The notes under the pieces: generated by a model | Databases searched by the model: none | The model's input: only the letters and a program-made list of their open reading frames with translations | What the model was told of the DNA's origin: nothing | Part shown: one piece after another, positions 23,511 through 35,591 of the stretch | Layout of the letters: every line of letters begins with the position of its first letter | Position numbering within the stretch: position 1 is the first letter of the stretch | Translations under genes and position numbers: made by a program | Source of the DNA: Branchinecta lynchi | Taxonomy: Eukaryota > Arthropoda > Branchiopoda > Anostraca > Branchinectidae | NCBI GenBank assembly: GCA_023053575.1 | Contig: JAKZAP010000058.1 | Coordinates: 186,001-250,000 of the forward strand | Length of the DNA: 64,000 bases | Direction: 5' to 3'

Positions 23511-24683
23511 TCGAAACCTCTGGTCTTGTTTCCGCTTGGCACTACGATCAAACTGCATGGAAAACTGATGGGGAGAATGTGATTTACTCTGCTAAATTTA
23601 TAACTCCAATCAGGAAAACTCAGTCCGCATACCCAAAGCTCAAAGGATATCCGCACTGAAAACACTAACCCACTCTCTTCCATCCATCCTGTCTTTCGGC
23701 TCTTTTAACTTGTTACGGTTTATTTCAACTATCCTCACAACCTGTGAACTTTTACCCCGATCGACTCTTTTCGTGGCCATTCGATCTTCAGGTGACAGCC
23801 TCGGAGCATGCATACAGTGTCTGGCATTCGAAGAAAATGTGGGAATTCGTTCTTCGTTTTCCCGTAGACTTCTATGTTGTTAGAATATCTTCTAACTACC
23901 TTAATTTGCAGGATTTCTACTTTCGCCAGAACAGTTCTTTATCAAGTCGTACGATCTTTTCATCACTACCGGGCAATTCATGCGCGGTACGAAAGAAGTT
24001 TTGTCCCCTCCTTTGTGAGTTTTTTCAACGCGAAACTTCAAGTGAAATCTTTTTCCTCTTTTTTTGTGTGTGTTAATTATTGAAGTTTAGCGCTTTAATT
24101 TGTTGCTATTTTTGTTTTGTGTAATTAATGATATCTGACTATGTAAAAGCGCAATATAGCCCAGTTATGATTGACGAGAGAACACATATTAGGTTTTTTG
24201 TTAATACCGTAGGGAATGTTTTTCTAATAATTAAGACTGATTGACTATCTCCAAGGAAGTAAAGCGCGGCAGGCGCGGAAGAAAAGGTTCGGATTGTCCT
24301 AATTGACGAAGCTAAGGGAAGAACAGGAGGTGAAGCTTTTATTCATTTAATGACTTCCATGGGATATTGTGTAGATGGCTTCCAGCCTGACATCTGCACT
24401 ACCAACGACAAAGAAAATTCGGCACCACCCTCATGTCATACAAATTGATCCCCTCTCCCCGCCCCCCCCCACAAACTCTAGAGTTCCCATTTTCACCGGA
24501 TTTCCAGAAGTTCAGAAACCATTGGGTTAGCTGAACTATTGACGTAACCGCGGACATACGGTGATACAACCTAAGACGGCGAAAGAACCATCAAAACCAA
24601 TCGACAGTAATCCTAAATCAGGATTTGTGGTAGACAGTCGTACTTTAACTCGGTTCAACTCAAGAGATTTACTGAGTACTCAC
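23511..24683. other. FGFR-like gene 3' region, no exon identified
   Basis: Lies downstream (in transcript direction) of the RDCW exon and should hold the C-tail exon if the gene is complete. I could not find a convincing frame. A CCCCTCTCCCCGCCCCCCCC run is at 24,450. Confidence 0.4.
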
Positions 24684-24789
24684 ATCTGTTGAGGAAAGAG
24701 ACAGTATCGTGTCCAGATCCTCAACAAGCTCTGGGAACGTCGGCCTCTTCTCGGGTTCGAACTGCCAACAATCCCGCATCAAAACATAC
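24684..24789 (-). CDS. FGFR-like kinase exon 6 of 6: RDCW region, end of kinase domain
   Basis: Starts after TTTTTATTTAG; encodes [20 protein letters not shown] followed by [15 protein letters not shown] and ends at a GTGAGT donor, phase 0. RDCW...RPTF is the conserved end of tyrosine kinase C-lobes. A further exon with the tail and stop must follow at lower coordinates but I could not identify it. Confidence 0.88.
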
Positions 24790-24796
24790 CTAAATA

Positions 24797-25713
24797 AAAA
24801 GACGGTTACTGAGGCCTCCAGTCACGATATGAAGCACAAGACTTCCGAACAGAGCAAAATAACACTAGCGAGTAGCGCCAAGACCTATGCTTTTCATGCT
24901 TTGCAAATGGACCATACTCCTAGCTACGCCCACTACGCTTGCGGCATTTAAAGACGCAATCTTTAAAGTCGCAATCTTCATATTTAATTAAACAAAAAGA
25001 CGGTTACTGAGGCCTCCAGTCACGATATGAAGTACAAGACTTCTGCACAGAGCAAAATAACACTAAGGAATAGCGCCAAGACCTATGCTTTCCTTGCTTT
25101 TCAAACGGGCCATATTCGTAGCGCCGTCCACTGCGCTCGTGGCATTTAAAGCGAGACAAACTTGCGGGTTTAGAAATTTCTAGTAAAGCAAAGGTGCGGT
25201 CTGCAGTGCTGCACTCAACAAGGAAACAATACGAAGTTATCGGAGCCAGCGCTGGTGAACGGCTGAATGAGTTTCAGTAGAGACGTTTTCTATCGCTAGT
25301 GGTCCTAGTATCACTGCTATTAGAATCTGTCAAGTTTTTAAGTCTTGGAACTAATTCCCTAGTGTTATTTTGCTCTACTAGGGAGTAGCGCATTGACACA
25401 AATTAAATACACTCAAATGGCATGAACACCAGCTCCACTAGCGATACAGAACGTCCCTACTGAAACTCAATCAATCTTTCACCGGCCCTGGCTCCGGTAA
25501 CTTCATATCCTGGACATAGCAAAAAAATTATACAGCCTCCATTGTTTCCTTGGTGTGTGCAGACTTCACCTTTGCTTTACTAGAAATTTCTGAACCCGAA
25601 AAACTGTCTTGCTTTAAATGCTGCAAGCGTAGTGGGCGGCACTATGAGTATGGCCCGTTTGGAAAGCATAGGTATTGGCGCTACTCCCTAGTGTTATTTT
25701 GCTCTGATCTAGA
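24797..25713. mobile_element. Family G inverted-repeat element with a tandem-duplicated end
   Basis: CAGAGCAAAATAACACTA begins at 24851 and again at 25037 (about 194-bp tandem duplication, including AAGACGGTTACTGAGGCCTC). The complement TAGTGTTATTTTGCTCTG ends at 25713. Between them are AGTAGCGCCAAGACCTATGC and its complement. Further G ends are at 25.37, 28.07, 28.52, 28.96 and 37.13 kb. Confidence 0.65.
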
Positions 25714-25864
25714 CGAAGAAGGTGAGCGAAGAACAGCTTCGTTGGATCTTCAAATCGGATCTCAACATCACCAACCTGTCCATTCAGTGCGAATGGGAAT
25801 TTTCTCGGATGCGGCTTATATGAGAGACAACAGACGGCTCGACGGTTAGAAATAGCTAAAGTAA

Positions 25865-26274
25865 CACTTTCAGAAGTTTCATAACAGATAACACAAGGAT
25901 GCACAGTTTCAATAGACAATACTTGGGATGTAAATAACCTTCCAGGTATTGTCTATAGAAACTTCGCCTCCTTGTGTGACGAAATATGTTGTGATTTTAA
26001 AAACTTTATGTATTAAATGTTACGCAGAACAAGTACTGCGATGAAGAGCCGGAAAACCGTCGAAAAAGCATCTGCTGACTTTTTTGTTTGTCGCCATGAT
26101 ATCTTAAAAGTCGGCAGGTGCTTCTTTAACGGTTTTTCGGCTCTTCATGGCAATGCTTGTTATGCATAACATTCAATGCATAACGTTATCAAAATCACAA
26201 GAGATTACATCCCAAGTGTTGTCTGTTGAAACTGCGCATCCTTGTGTTATCTCCTTATGATACTTCTGACAGTG
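25865..26274. mobile_element. MITE F
   Basis: CACTTTCAGAAGTTTCATAA to CTTCTGACAGTG followed by TA. The interior folds on AGAGCCGGAAAACCGTCG / CGGTTTTTCGGCTCTTCATG and on AATGCTTGTTATGCATAACA. Confidence 0.75.
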
Positions 26275-26325
26275 TATTAATCGGTATGCTACATCCGTAT
26301 TTCTGGCAAATGCCATTCAAGGAAC

Positions 26326-26428
26326 GATCAACAAAGCTGAGAAAGTGAAGAAGGACCGCCAATTTTTTTCTTTTTCCTTCTTTATGTTTGTTTAAATTGA
26401 TATTCGCATACTTACAATTCCAAGGAAC
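26326..26428 (-). repeat. Duplicate of the exon-5 end and splice donor
   Basis: On the minus strand it reads GTTCCTTGGAATTGTAAGTA and continues with the same T/A-rich intron start as 26789-26884 (GAAGAAGGACCGCCAATTTT on the plus strand). So the last ~14 coding bases, the donor and ~80 intron bases of FGFR exon 5 exist twice, ~460 bp apart. Confidence 0.75.
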
Positions 26429-26604
26429 TGGTTGGAATTCGGTTCGCAACTAAGCCTTCAAATTTCGTACCGTGAGTCAGAACACTGTTGCCAACCCCAC
26501 ATAATTATTTCACCATTTCATAACTTTGAGTCTGCTAACACTTGAAACTGTCCTGTTCTACCCGCGTTCGGTTCAACCCCCACCTCCCCAATTGCTTGCA
26601 AGTA

Positions 26605-26740
26605 AAATTCCTTCAGCCCAAGCTGACTGCGAATCATATTTCAGTGTGAAACGGATACATCAGCTGAATTTTATTAGAGCTACATTTCGTCCCTTCTTGG
26701 CAAGGGTCCTCTTCTGGCCCGAAACCGCTCAAGTTGGAAA
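26605..26740 (-). repeat. Diverged Penelope-like tail
   Basis: Contains AGCCCAAGCTGACTGCGAAT and TTCTTGGCAAGGGTCCTCTT, the inverted form of the tail module. Lies between the two copies of the duplicated donor. Confidence 0.6.
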
Positions 26741-26870
26741 AACAAACTTGCGGAAAAGTTTTTCCACAAGCTTTGCAAATGCCAAACAAGCCGAGAAGTT
26801 GAAGAAGGACCGCCAATTTTTGTCTTTTTCCTTCTTTATGTTGGTTTAAATTGATAGTCCGTAAACTTAC

Positions 26871-27011
26871 AATTCCAAGGAACAAGCAGACGGCTTCTCC
26901 ATCCTGTGTCCCTCTCTCAGAAGTACGAACAGGCGTTCCATGTTCGGGATGGAGGGGTAGGGCGTGTCACCTAGCGTCATGATCTCCCATAACAATACGC
27001 CAAAGGACCAC
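26871..27011 (-). CDS. FGFR-like kinase exon 5 of 6: C-lobe helix F region
   Basis: Starts after TGTTTGTAG and completes V of [17 protein letters not shown], then [20 protein letters not shown] and [12 protein letters not shown]. The donor is GTAAGT, phase 2. The last exon bases plus the donor and the start of the intron are repeated about 460 bp downstream in transcript direction (26326-26428). Confidence 0.9.
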
Positions 27012-27207
27012 CTACAAACAAAACAATTAAGACAACAGAAAGGCTAGAGTTCGGCTAAGTTTATTATAAGGAGCGGGGAAAGCCCCCTTACCTCAGAATC
27101 GGGGGGGGCGGGGAGGGTAAGGTTTTGTACTTTCATTTTTTTAGTGTGACGGTTTGGTAAAGCAGACACGCGCGAGTTACAAGAACCAGAGATATTTAGA
27201 ATACTCA

Positions 27208-28801
<1,594 letters not shown>

Positions 28802-28802
28802 A

Positions 28803-28951
28803 CAGTGTAAAAAAAAATCTTGCAGGATTTACTACTGGCATTAATCTTGTCTCTATTGAGATAAAGAGTATCTCTAATTCGGATTAATCTTATCCCAGTA
28901 GCAAATGCTGCAGTTAACTTTAATCCGTAATTGGAGAAACTTTTTACAGTG
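28803..28951. mobile_element. MITE E inserted in a G element
   Basis: CAGTGTAAAA... to TTTTTACAGTG, flanked by TA on both sides; the G sequence GGCACTACTCGCTAGTG is restored when it is removed with one TA. It folds as a hairpin on CTACTGG(C/G)ATTAATCTT. Confidence 0.75.
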
Positions 28952-29004
28952 TACTCGCTAGTGTTATTTTACTCTGGGTCCCTACAGGGGGAGACCGGAT
29001 ACTA

Positions 29005-29175
29005 AACTGTAAAACAAAAAATCTTGCAGTATTTACTACTGGGATTAATATTTTCTCCAATGAGACAAGATTATTTCTAATTCGGAATAATCTTATCCCA
29101 GTAGAGATAAGATTAATCCCAGTAGCGAATACTCCAGTTAACTTTACTCCTTTCTCGGAGAAACTTTTTACAGTC
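29005..29175. mobile_element. MITE E
   Basis: AACTGTAAAAC... to TTTTTACAGTC; hairpin core ATAATCTTATCCCAGTAGAG. Confidence 0.7.
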
Positions 29176-29253
29176 TAGTAGTAAGAACCAGAAACTACTA
29201 GGAGGGCGACGAACGCACCTAAAGTTAGGCAGAACAACATTCCGATCACTATA

Positions 29254-29422
29254 CACAGTAAAAAGTTTCTCCGAGAAAGTATTAAAGTTAACTGCAGTAT
29301 TTGCTACTGGGATTAATCTTATCTCTACTGGGATAAGATTATTCCGAATTAGAAATAATCTTATCCCAGTAGAGACAATATGGATCCCAGTAGCAAATAC
29401 GGCAAGACCTTCCTTTACAGTG
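29254..29422. mobile_element. MITE E (third in the same intron)
   Basis: TA-CACAGTAAAAAGTTTCTC to CTTTACAGTG-TA. It ends only ~43 bp from the FGFR exon 3 donor at 29465. Confidence 0.75.
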
Positions 29423-29464
29423 TATGAAACTTCGGTCTGTGGACGGAAGTGACGCATAAATTAC

Positions 29465-29624
29465 CTTTTCTGACGACAGGTACTCCATCCCTCTTGCTAC
29501 CTGGTAGGCAAATGACACCAGATCTTTGGCAGACAGCGGCCTATGTTTCTCTGCCAAATAGGAGTCCACACCCCCTCCCATCAGGAACGGTTGACCAATG
29601 GCGTGCTCGTAGCCGGACGCAGGC
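29465..29624 (-). CDS. FGFR-like kinase exon 3 of 6: kinase insert and helix E
   Basis: Starts after TTTTCTCCTAG and completes the arginine codon split by the previous intron. It encodes a short kinase-insert segment (PASGYEHAIGQPFLMGGGVD) and then LSAKDLVSFAYQVARGMEYL, the conserved helix E. The donor is GTAATT in phase 0. The insert is similar in size to that of FGF receptors and much shorter than in PDGF/VEGF receptors. Confidence 0.88.
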
Positions 29625-30384
29625 CTAGGAGAAAACAGAATACTCATTAAAGTATCCAGTAGACGAGAGCCTATCGAGTCTCGGTCTCCCTTCCCTTGAG
29701 CAACGTAGACACCATTTAACAATAAGTTTTGGCCACACATGTCTAAATTCTAAACTTAACAGATCAACGTTGCCTGAGTATGTTGAGCAAAATACAAACA
29801 GGCCCAACATGCGCACTCAAACCCACTAAAACAAAGCTAAATTAACAAATTATCCAGCGGATGCAACTGAAAGATATGTTAACACGTTTGTGCCGTACTT
29901 TGTTTGTTCGTTTAATAGTTCTTAGTCGTGTTTATCTGATATTATTTGTCATTTGTCATTGGCCATTTTATGTCCCGTTGAAAGTGTTAGGTTGTCTTAC
30001 CTTTGCTAGCTATCTTTGCTATTTTGGTCAATACACGATATATATATATATCCAGTATTCAAATTATAACCCCTTTGACACTCTGCTGGGTCTCTCAAAG
30101 ATTACAAACTCACTCCGTCCCACTGGTCCCCTCGGTTTTGACGAGAAACACGGAAAAACTTGCACCACCGGTATTGCTGACCAATGAGCTCTTCGGAAGT
30201 ACTAAGAAGGAGTATATTCGGATGGGGATGGAAGTTATACAACTTATTTTCACAGTGACAAAAAAACAACAACAGAAATCCATTCTAAATTTAAAAGTCT
30301 AGTGATCCACTGTTGGACGTTGAATTCCAGCTAAAGTTGCATTTTTGTTTATTATTAAGCAAGAGCATGATCCGCTTAAAACAA
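29625..30384. other. FGFR-like intron, unassigned part
   Basis: No repeat or exon recognised; contains a short TATATA run at ~30,040. Confidence 0.45.
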
Positions 30385-31411
30385 GACCAAAGGTTTCGAT
30401 GGGATCCCAAAAATTCAATATTTGATCCAGACTATCGAGTATTGTCGTCGCCAGATCCAGTCTTCGCCAGACTCCTTGAACATTTTTACTATTAAAATTC
30501 AGAAAAAGATTAAGGCAAAAAACCTAATCATCTGACAAAACCAAGTTCAGATGTGGATTCAGCATGTTTGTGTTTACCCCTATAAGTCATATTATTATCT
30601 GTTTTGACAAAAACTTATGTCCGAGTAAAAAATGATTGTCATACACGGATTCAGCAACTCTTCTTACCCATAAATCGGATGTCTAATCAACTACAAATAC
30701 TTTTAACAATTTTCGGTTTTGGCCGGATTCCGGGCGAACTACTTGCCCGGCGAGAAACTAGTTTTCACCATTGTGTTCACCATGTCTTCCTACCTCTAAA
30801 CCGAACATCTAATCAACTTCAAATTAAAACTTAACTTAATAAATTTTCCGATTCCAGCCGTATTCCGGGCGAACTATATGTCCGGGTTAAAAATTATTGT
30901 CTTACACGGTTTCAGCATCTCTTCTTACCCCTAAATCGGATATCTTATCACTACAAATACTTTGAACAATTTTCCAGTTTTGGCCGGATTCCGGGCGAAC
31001 TACTTGCCCGGCGAGAAAATAGTTTTCACCATCGTGTTCAGCTTGTCTTCTTACCCCCAAATCGAACATCCAATCAACCTCAAATAAAACTTTTATTTTT
31101 AACAAACAAAAATGGTTCTCACCATCGTGTTCAGCATGTCTTCTTAACCATAATCGACTGTCTCATTAGCTGTTTAGAAATATTTTGTTTGTCCCTTAAT
31201 TTGGACCCCCTCCCCCGCCCCTAAATATAGGGCTACAAAGTCCATCTACGAACTCAACCTTACTGTTGACCCAACGAATCCCGACACCAAGTTTCATCAA
31301 AATATCTCATTCCATTCGAGAGTTATCGTGCTTACAGACGGACGGACAGACGGACAACTTTTCCGATGTCATAGGTATCCCTTCACTTACGTTTTGGGAT
31401 CTCAAAAAGCC
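30385..31411 (-). repeat. Family B array (copy B3, inverted)
   Basis: Bounded by GATGGGATCCCAAAAATTC (30,399) and CACTTACGTTTTGGGATCTC. Units contain the complement of the B motifs (GGCGAACTACTTGCCCGGCG, TCAGCATGTCTTCTTA) and the lead-in GAGTTATCGTGCTTACAGAC. This copy shows both ends of the family. Confidence 0.82.
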
Positions 31412-31958
31412 TAACCCGACAATTAAAAATTAGAATAGAACCGTTAGGACAATTAAACTGACGAACGAAGTTCAAAACCGGGGAAATGAGACTGGATGAA
31501 ATGATCAGGGACATAAAATGAAGCAGGGTTCTATAGGTAAGACAGCTTCATTCACTAAAATCATAACAATAAAGTATTTGACGAGTTCATACTTCTTCCT
31601 TCTTGACACGTGTCCCTTACCACGGAGTCCTGAAATATAGCTCTGATAAAATGTAGCTGACGTTTTGCAGCATCAAACATGATTCGCAGTCTGTTTGGGC
31701 CGAAGGAACATGTATAATAATAAAGCACACATCATACAATTCTAATTCAAAATTGTCGAAAATTCCTGGACGTGGCCATCCAGACCTTAATATCACATTC
31801 CAGTTACTTCTTTGGACCTTCAATATTGTCGCTTTTTCATGAAGACATTTCAGCTCTAGATCTCCCCCCTCACAATTCATTGAAAAAAAAAAAAAAAATA
31901 TCAGTTAGCCCCCAATCTGCCATTAAGATAGTTAACTTTTATAGTAGTTAACCATTAC
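31412..31958. other. FGFR-like intron, unassigned part
   Basis: Contains a diverged fragment of the Penelope-tail family (AGCTGACGTTTTGCAGCATC with CATGATTCGCAGTCTGTTTG, 31,650-31,710) and an A run at 31,883. Confidence 0.45.
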
Positions 31959-32136
31959 CTGTGTTTCCTGAGAAAATCTCTTAGATTGCCATGTTCTGCG
32001 TACTCTACTATAACATAGAGTGGGCCATCTTGCGTGCAGACCCCAATCAAACTGATGACGTTGATGTGTCTTCCGACCATTTTCAGCAGTTCCATCTCTT
32101 GTACGAGATCTAGTAGCTCTGCGATCGTGTGGCCCT
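31959..32136 (-). CDS. FGFR-like kinase exon 2 of 6: helix C and hinge
   Basis: Begins after TTTCACTTTCAG and joins in phase 1 to give [16 protein letters not shown], then [29 protein letters not shown] and [11 protein letters not shown]. The donor is GTAATG (phase 2). It carries the helix C glutamate and the hinge. A TA-flanked MITE D fragment begins only 22 bases upstream of the acceptor, inside the intron. Confidence 0.9.
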
Positions 32137-32158
32137 CTGAAAGTGAAAAGATTCAATA

Positions 32159-32222
32159 GTCGCGTTTTTGCAGATACCATGGTATCTGATACCACGGTCT
32201 AAAGTCGTTTTTCAGTTATTCA
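32159..32222 (+). mobile_element. MITE D fragment beside an FGFR acceptor
   Basis: TA-GTCGCGTTTTTGCAGATACC followed by ATGGTATCTGATACCACGGT, then breaks off. Its TA lies 21-22 bases upstream of FGFR exon 2. Confidence 0.7.
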
Positions 32223-32528
32223 ATTTATTTTTAAAAATTCGCTCACGGAAGAAGCCTAACATTGAATTTCTTCCGTCATGCATAACTTAACGATTAAAAA
32301 CAACTATAACTAATGTTATTCATTTCGTCAATGTACATGTATCTCACAATAAAACTCTAAGTAAAACCTTTAATCATACGTAACATGTCAATAAAAATCA
32401 TAATCTGGTCAAATTTACACGAAACTAAAAACTAGATAATATCAACAATTATTATATCTACAATTCAATAACAACACACAGAAATACGATTAAATTATGG
32501 ACGTGTTTCGGAATGCCCGTTAAGAAGG

Positions 32529-32990
32529 TCAGTGAACGAAGGAACAAAACTTTTTTTGTATCGGTCCTGGGGAATAGGGTACTGGCTGTAACTTTGGAAC
32601 GGGCTGGGCAGCAGCTCGTGACCGTCTTGGCCTAATAGGCAGATATTCAGGGGGAAGAATTTCTCGTAGACCAGGGCTCTCCAACGTTTTTAGACCGAAA
32701 CTAAAACATAACTTTTTTCGGCGCTGTGCTAACAATTCTAGATTAAATCTTTTCAACTATTCGAGATATAGGACTTTGAGCGACTTTGAGGCCACAAGGA
32801 GGGCTCTATACTGCACCCGTTCGAGTAGATCCGACTGATCACGTGTCAACCCGAAATGCCAAACCAGGCAACAGTATTCCAGGGTTGGACGAACAAAAGT
32901 AAAAAATATCACCAACAGATGGACAGTGGGTACTCCATAACGGGCTGGGAGTTTAAGTGGCCGGATTGCCATATTACCTTTTTTAAGCAT
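32529..32990 (-). pseudogene. CR1/Jockey-like LINE reverse transcriptase C-terminus
   Basis: Reads ...FFTFVRPTLEYCCLVWHFGL then TRDQSDLLERVQYRAL, the thumb-like region that follows the RT domain in CR1, Jockey and related LINEs (typical pattern FIRPVLEY..PVWH..LT..Q...LE..Q.RAL). After a stop at 32757 the remaining tail (RRKKLCFSFGLKTL...RPRRSR) continues. The RT catalytic domain and the endonuclease are absent, so this is a 5'-truncated dead copy, as is usual for LINEs, lying in an FGFR intron in the same orientation as the gene. Assignment to CR1 rather than Jockey or L2 is tentative. Confidence 0.7.
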
Positions 32991-33046
32991 GCTATCAACT
33001 TGCTTATTCCATTTTAGGTGTGTATTCCAATTAACTTGATTTCATC

Positions 33047-33170
33047 AAGACCATGGTATCTGATACCACGGTCAAAAGGCGTTTTTGCAGATACCACGGT
33101 CTAGAGGCGTTTTTGCTGTTATCGTGGTATCTGATATAAAGATCAAAAGGCGTTTTTGCAGATACCATGG
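33047..33170. repeat. D-type GTGGTATCTGATACCAC repeats
   Basis: Three ~40-bp units (AAGGCGTTTTTGCAGATACC), running straight into a Penelope-like tail at 33172. Confidence 0.7.
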
Positions 33171-33171
33171 T

Positions 33172-34055
33172 TTATTCAAACAATGTTTACAACGGATACG
33201 TCGGCTACGATTCTTCATCAGCGATATTTCGGCCCTTCTTGGCAAGGGTCCTCGTCAGGCTGTCAATCCTCTTCGTCAACGTCGGGGAAAGAAACAAACC
33301 TGTAATAAATAACTGAAGCTTCTACCAACCATAAATGTCTTATTAAAGTAAATTACCTTCAAATACCACTGTAATGAAAAAACTAGTCCTGAGATTTAAT
33401 TGTTGACAGGGACACTGTTTTTGCTGCACGATTGGGGCGATGACAGGAAAGGGTTTTTTCTGCATTTTGATCAACTTCGGTTTTGTTATTAATAAGGGGC
33501 TGAAAACTTAAATATTATTTCATTAATAACCTCGTTCTACGTTTCTATTATGGAGTACGCGCCTGTATCTATTACTTTGAATAATTACTGCACGGAGAAA
33601 CTAGTGCTGAGATTTAATTTTTGACACGGTTGCTGTTTTTGCTGCACGATTGGGGCGACGGCAGGAAACATTTTTTTTGCATTTTGATCGATTTCGGTTT
33701 TGTTGCTAATAAGGGACTGAGGCTTCAATTTTCTTCCCTTAATAACCCCGTTCCGCGTTTCCGGCAGGGAGTACTCGCCTGTATCTCGGTTAATGCCTGC
33801 TCGGTTTTTCTTTATCTCGACGGCTTCTCGAATGGTTTGATGGAGTCCGGTGCACGTTGCAAGAATTTGGGCTTTTTCAAAATATATTGAGTGGGATGGG
33901 TTTTCGAAAATATGTTCTGCAAGTGCAGATTTGAAAGTATAATTATGACCGTGTCCGTTGGAGAGGGCGGGGTCAATTTCTTGCTCATGCTCTGCAAGTC
34001 GTTTTTAGAAAGTTCTCTCTGTCCTTCCTACGCAACGCTTTCCACAATCACAAGG
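33172..34055 (-). mobile_element. Penelope-like element, 3' part
   Basis: Reading on the minus strand: an endonuclease coding remnant (34055-33585), a ~235-bp diverged tandem duplicate of the coding end (33585-33350) and the conserved tail (33345-33172). The element is truncated upstream where it meets the inverted A3 array. Confidence 0.75.
33585..34055 (-). pseudogene. Penelope-like GIY-YIG endonuclease remnant
   Basis: The frame (157 codons) reads CDCGKRCVGRTERTF, one in-frame TAA, KRLAEHEQEI, then SALAEHIFENPSHSIYFEKA and GLHQTIREAVEIKKN, ending at TAA (33585-33587). The CxCGK.YVG.T.R..RL.EH and ALAEH...H.I.F..A.IL....IREA.EI patterns are those of the GIY-YIG nuclease at the C-terminus of Penelope-like retroelements, which nicks target DNA for reverse transcription. 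The RT domain is missing. Where the family has Y before VG this copy has C (KRCVG). One stop codon and the truncation make it non-functional. It starts without a methionine because it is an internal fragment. Confidence 0.8.
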
Positions 34056-34068
34056 TGATTGTGGAAAG

Positions 34069-35270
34069 CCACCCCCCCCCCCTCCAAACGCCCCCTGCCA
34101 CGGCCGAATCTGGTTCGGACACATAAATGAATAATTTAAAGCATCTTATCTTACCACCTATCAAGTTTGACTCGATTCCGTTCACCCGTTCAAAAGTTAT
34201 GCATGCCACTAGATTCCGGATTCCCCACCCCTCCACGCCCCCCACGATGGTCGGATCGGGGAAACAACTATTCTCAAGGCAGTCTGTTCGGGTCGCTGAT
34301 ATGCCTACCAAATTTCATCGTCCTAGTACCGAACTCGCGGGATCACCGAATTCCACCCCCCCCCCCCCCCAACTGCCCCAATGTGTCCGAATCCGGTCCG
34401 GTTATGTCAACGATGTATCTAGGACTTGAGCAAGTTCTTCCCACCAAGTTTCGTGCCAATCCCTCCAATCTAAGCGTTTCCCAAGATTTCCAGTTTCCCC
34501 CTCCCGCCCCCCCCCCCCCCCCCCCCCCCCCAGTCACCGGATCCGGATTTTAAGTGGGTCGTCTGAGGCACACGGTCTCTCACAACATCCAATTTCATTG
34601 CTTATCCGATCACCCGTTCGAAAATTATAAATACCTCAAGATTCCGGATTCCCCCTCCCTCCACTCCCCCAAGATGCTCGGATCGAGGAAATGACTATTT
34701 CCATCTTATTGAGATTGAGATTGATATTGCTTGCCAAGTTTCATTGTCCTAGCACATCCGGAAGTCCGACTAGCGGGATCACCGGAATTCCAATCCCCCA
34801 CAGAGCCTGAATCCAGTCCGGATATGTCAACGATGTATCTAGGACTTGTGCTTGTTCTTCCCACCAAGTTTCGTCCCGATCCCTCCACTCTAAGGGTTTT
34901 TCAAGATTTCTGGTTCCCCCCCTCCAGCTCCCCCCAAAGTCGTCGGATCCGGTCCGGATTTACAGCGGGTCGTATGAAACACGGGGTCTTTCTAAATACC
35001 ACGTTTCATTAGATTCCGATCACCCGTTCAAAATTATAAATACCTCTAGATTCCGGATTCCCTTTCCCTCCACTCCCCCCACGATGCTCAGATCGGTGAA
35101 CTGACTATTTCCAACTTATTCTTTTGGGGTCCCTGACATGCCTGCCAAGTTTCATCGTCCTAGCTTATGTGGAAGTGCCCGAACTAGCAAAACCTGGACA
35201 GACCGACAGACTGACGGACGGACAGAAACTGCGATCACTATATGGCACTTGGCCGAAGGGCAAGTGTCAT
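34069..35270 (-). repeat. Family A array A3, inverted and diverged
   Basis: Three to four units with complements of the A motifs (CACCCGTTC, CCAAGTTTC, GGATCCGG) and C runs up to ~25 (34,509-34,531), ending at the 5' hairpin ATGGCACTTG...CAAGTGTCAT (35242-35270). Confidence 0.8.
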
Positions 35271-35560
35271 AGAAAACCCTTTCCTGTCATCGCCCCAATC
35301 GTGCAGCAAAACAGCGTCCATGTCAAAAATTAAATCTCAGGACTAGTTTTTTTATTACAGTTGTATTTGAAGGTAATTTATTTTAATAAGACATTTATAG
35401 TCGGTACAAGCTTCAGTTATTTGTTACAGGTTTGCTTTTTTCCCCGACGTCGACCCAGAGGATTGACAGCCTGACGAGGACCCTTGCCAAGAAGGGCCGA
35501 AATATCGCTGATGAAGAATCTTAGCTGACGTATCCGTTGTAAACATTGTTTGAATAAACG
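35271..35560 (+). mobile_element. Penelope-like coding end plus tail
   Basis: Matches the inverted copy at 33172-33470 (CCTGTCATCGCCCCAATCGT, AAATCTCAGGACTAGTTTTT) and the tail module of A1. It abuts the A3 hairpin directly. Confidence 0.75.
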
Positions 35561-35591
35561 TTTCAAAGTCAGCTTGGGCTCAAAGAATATT

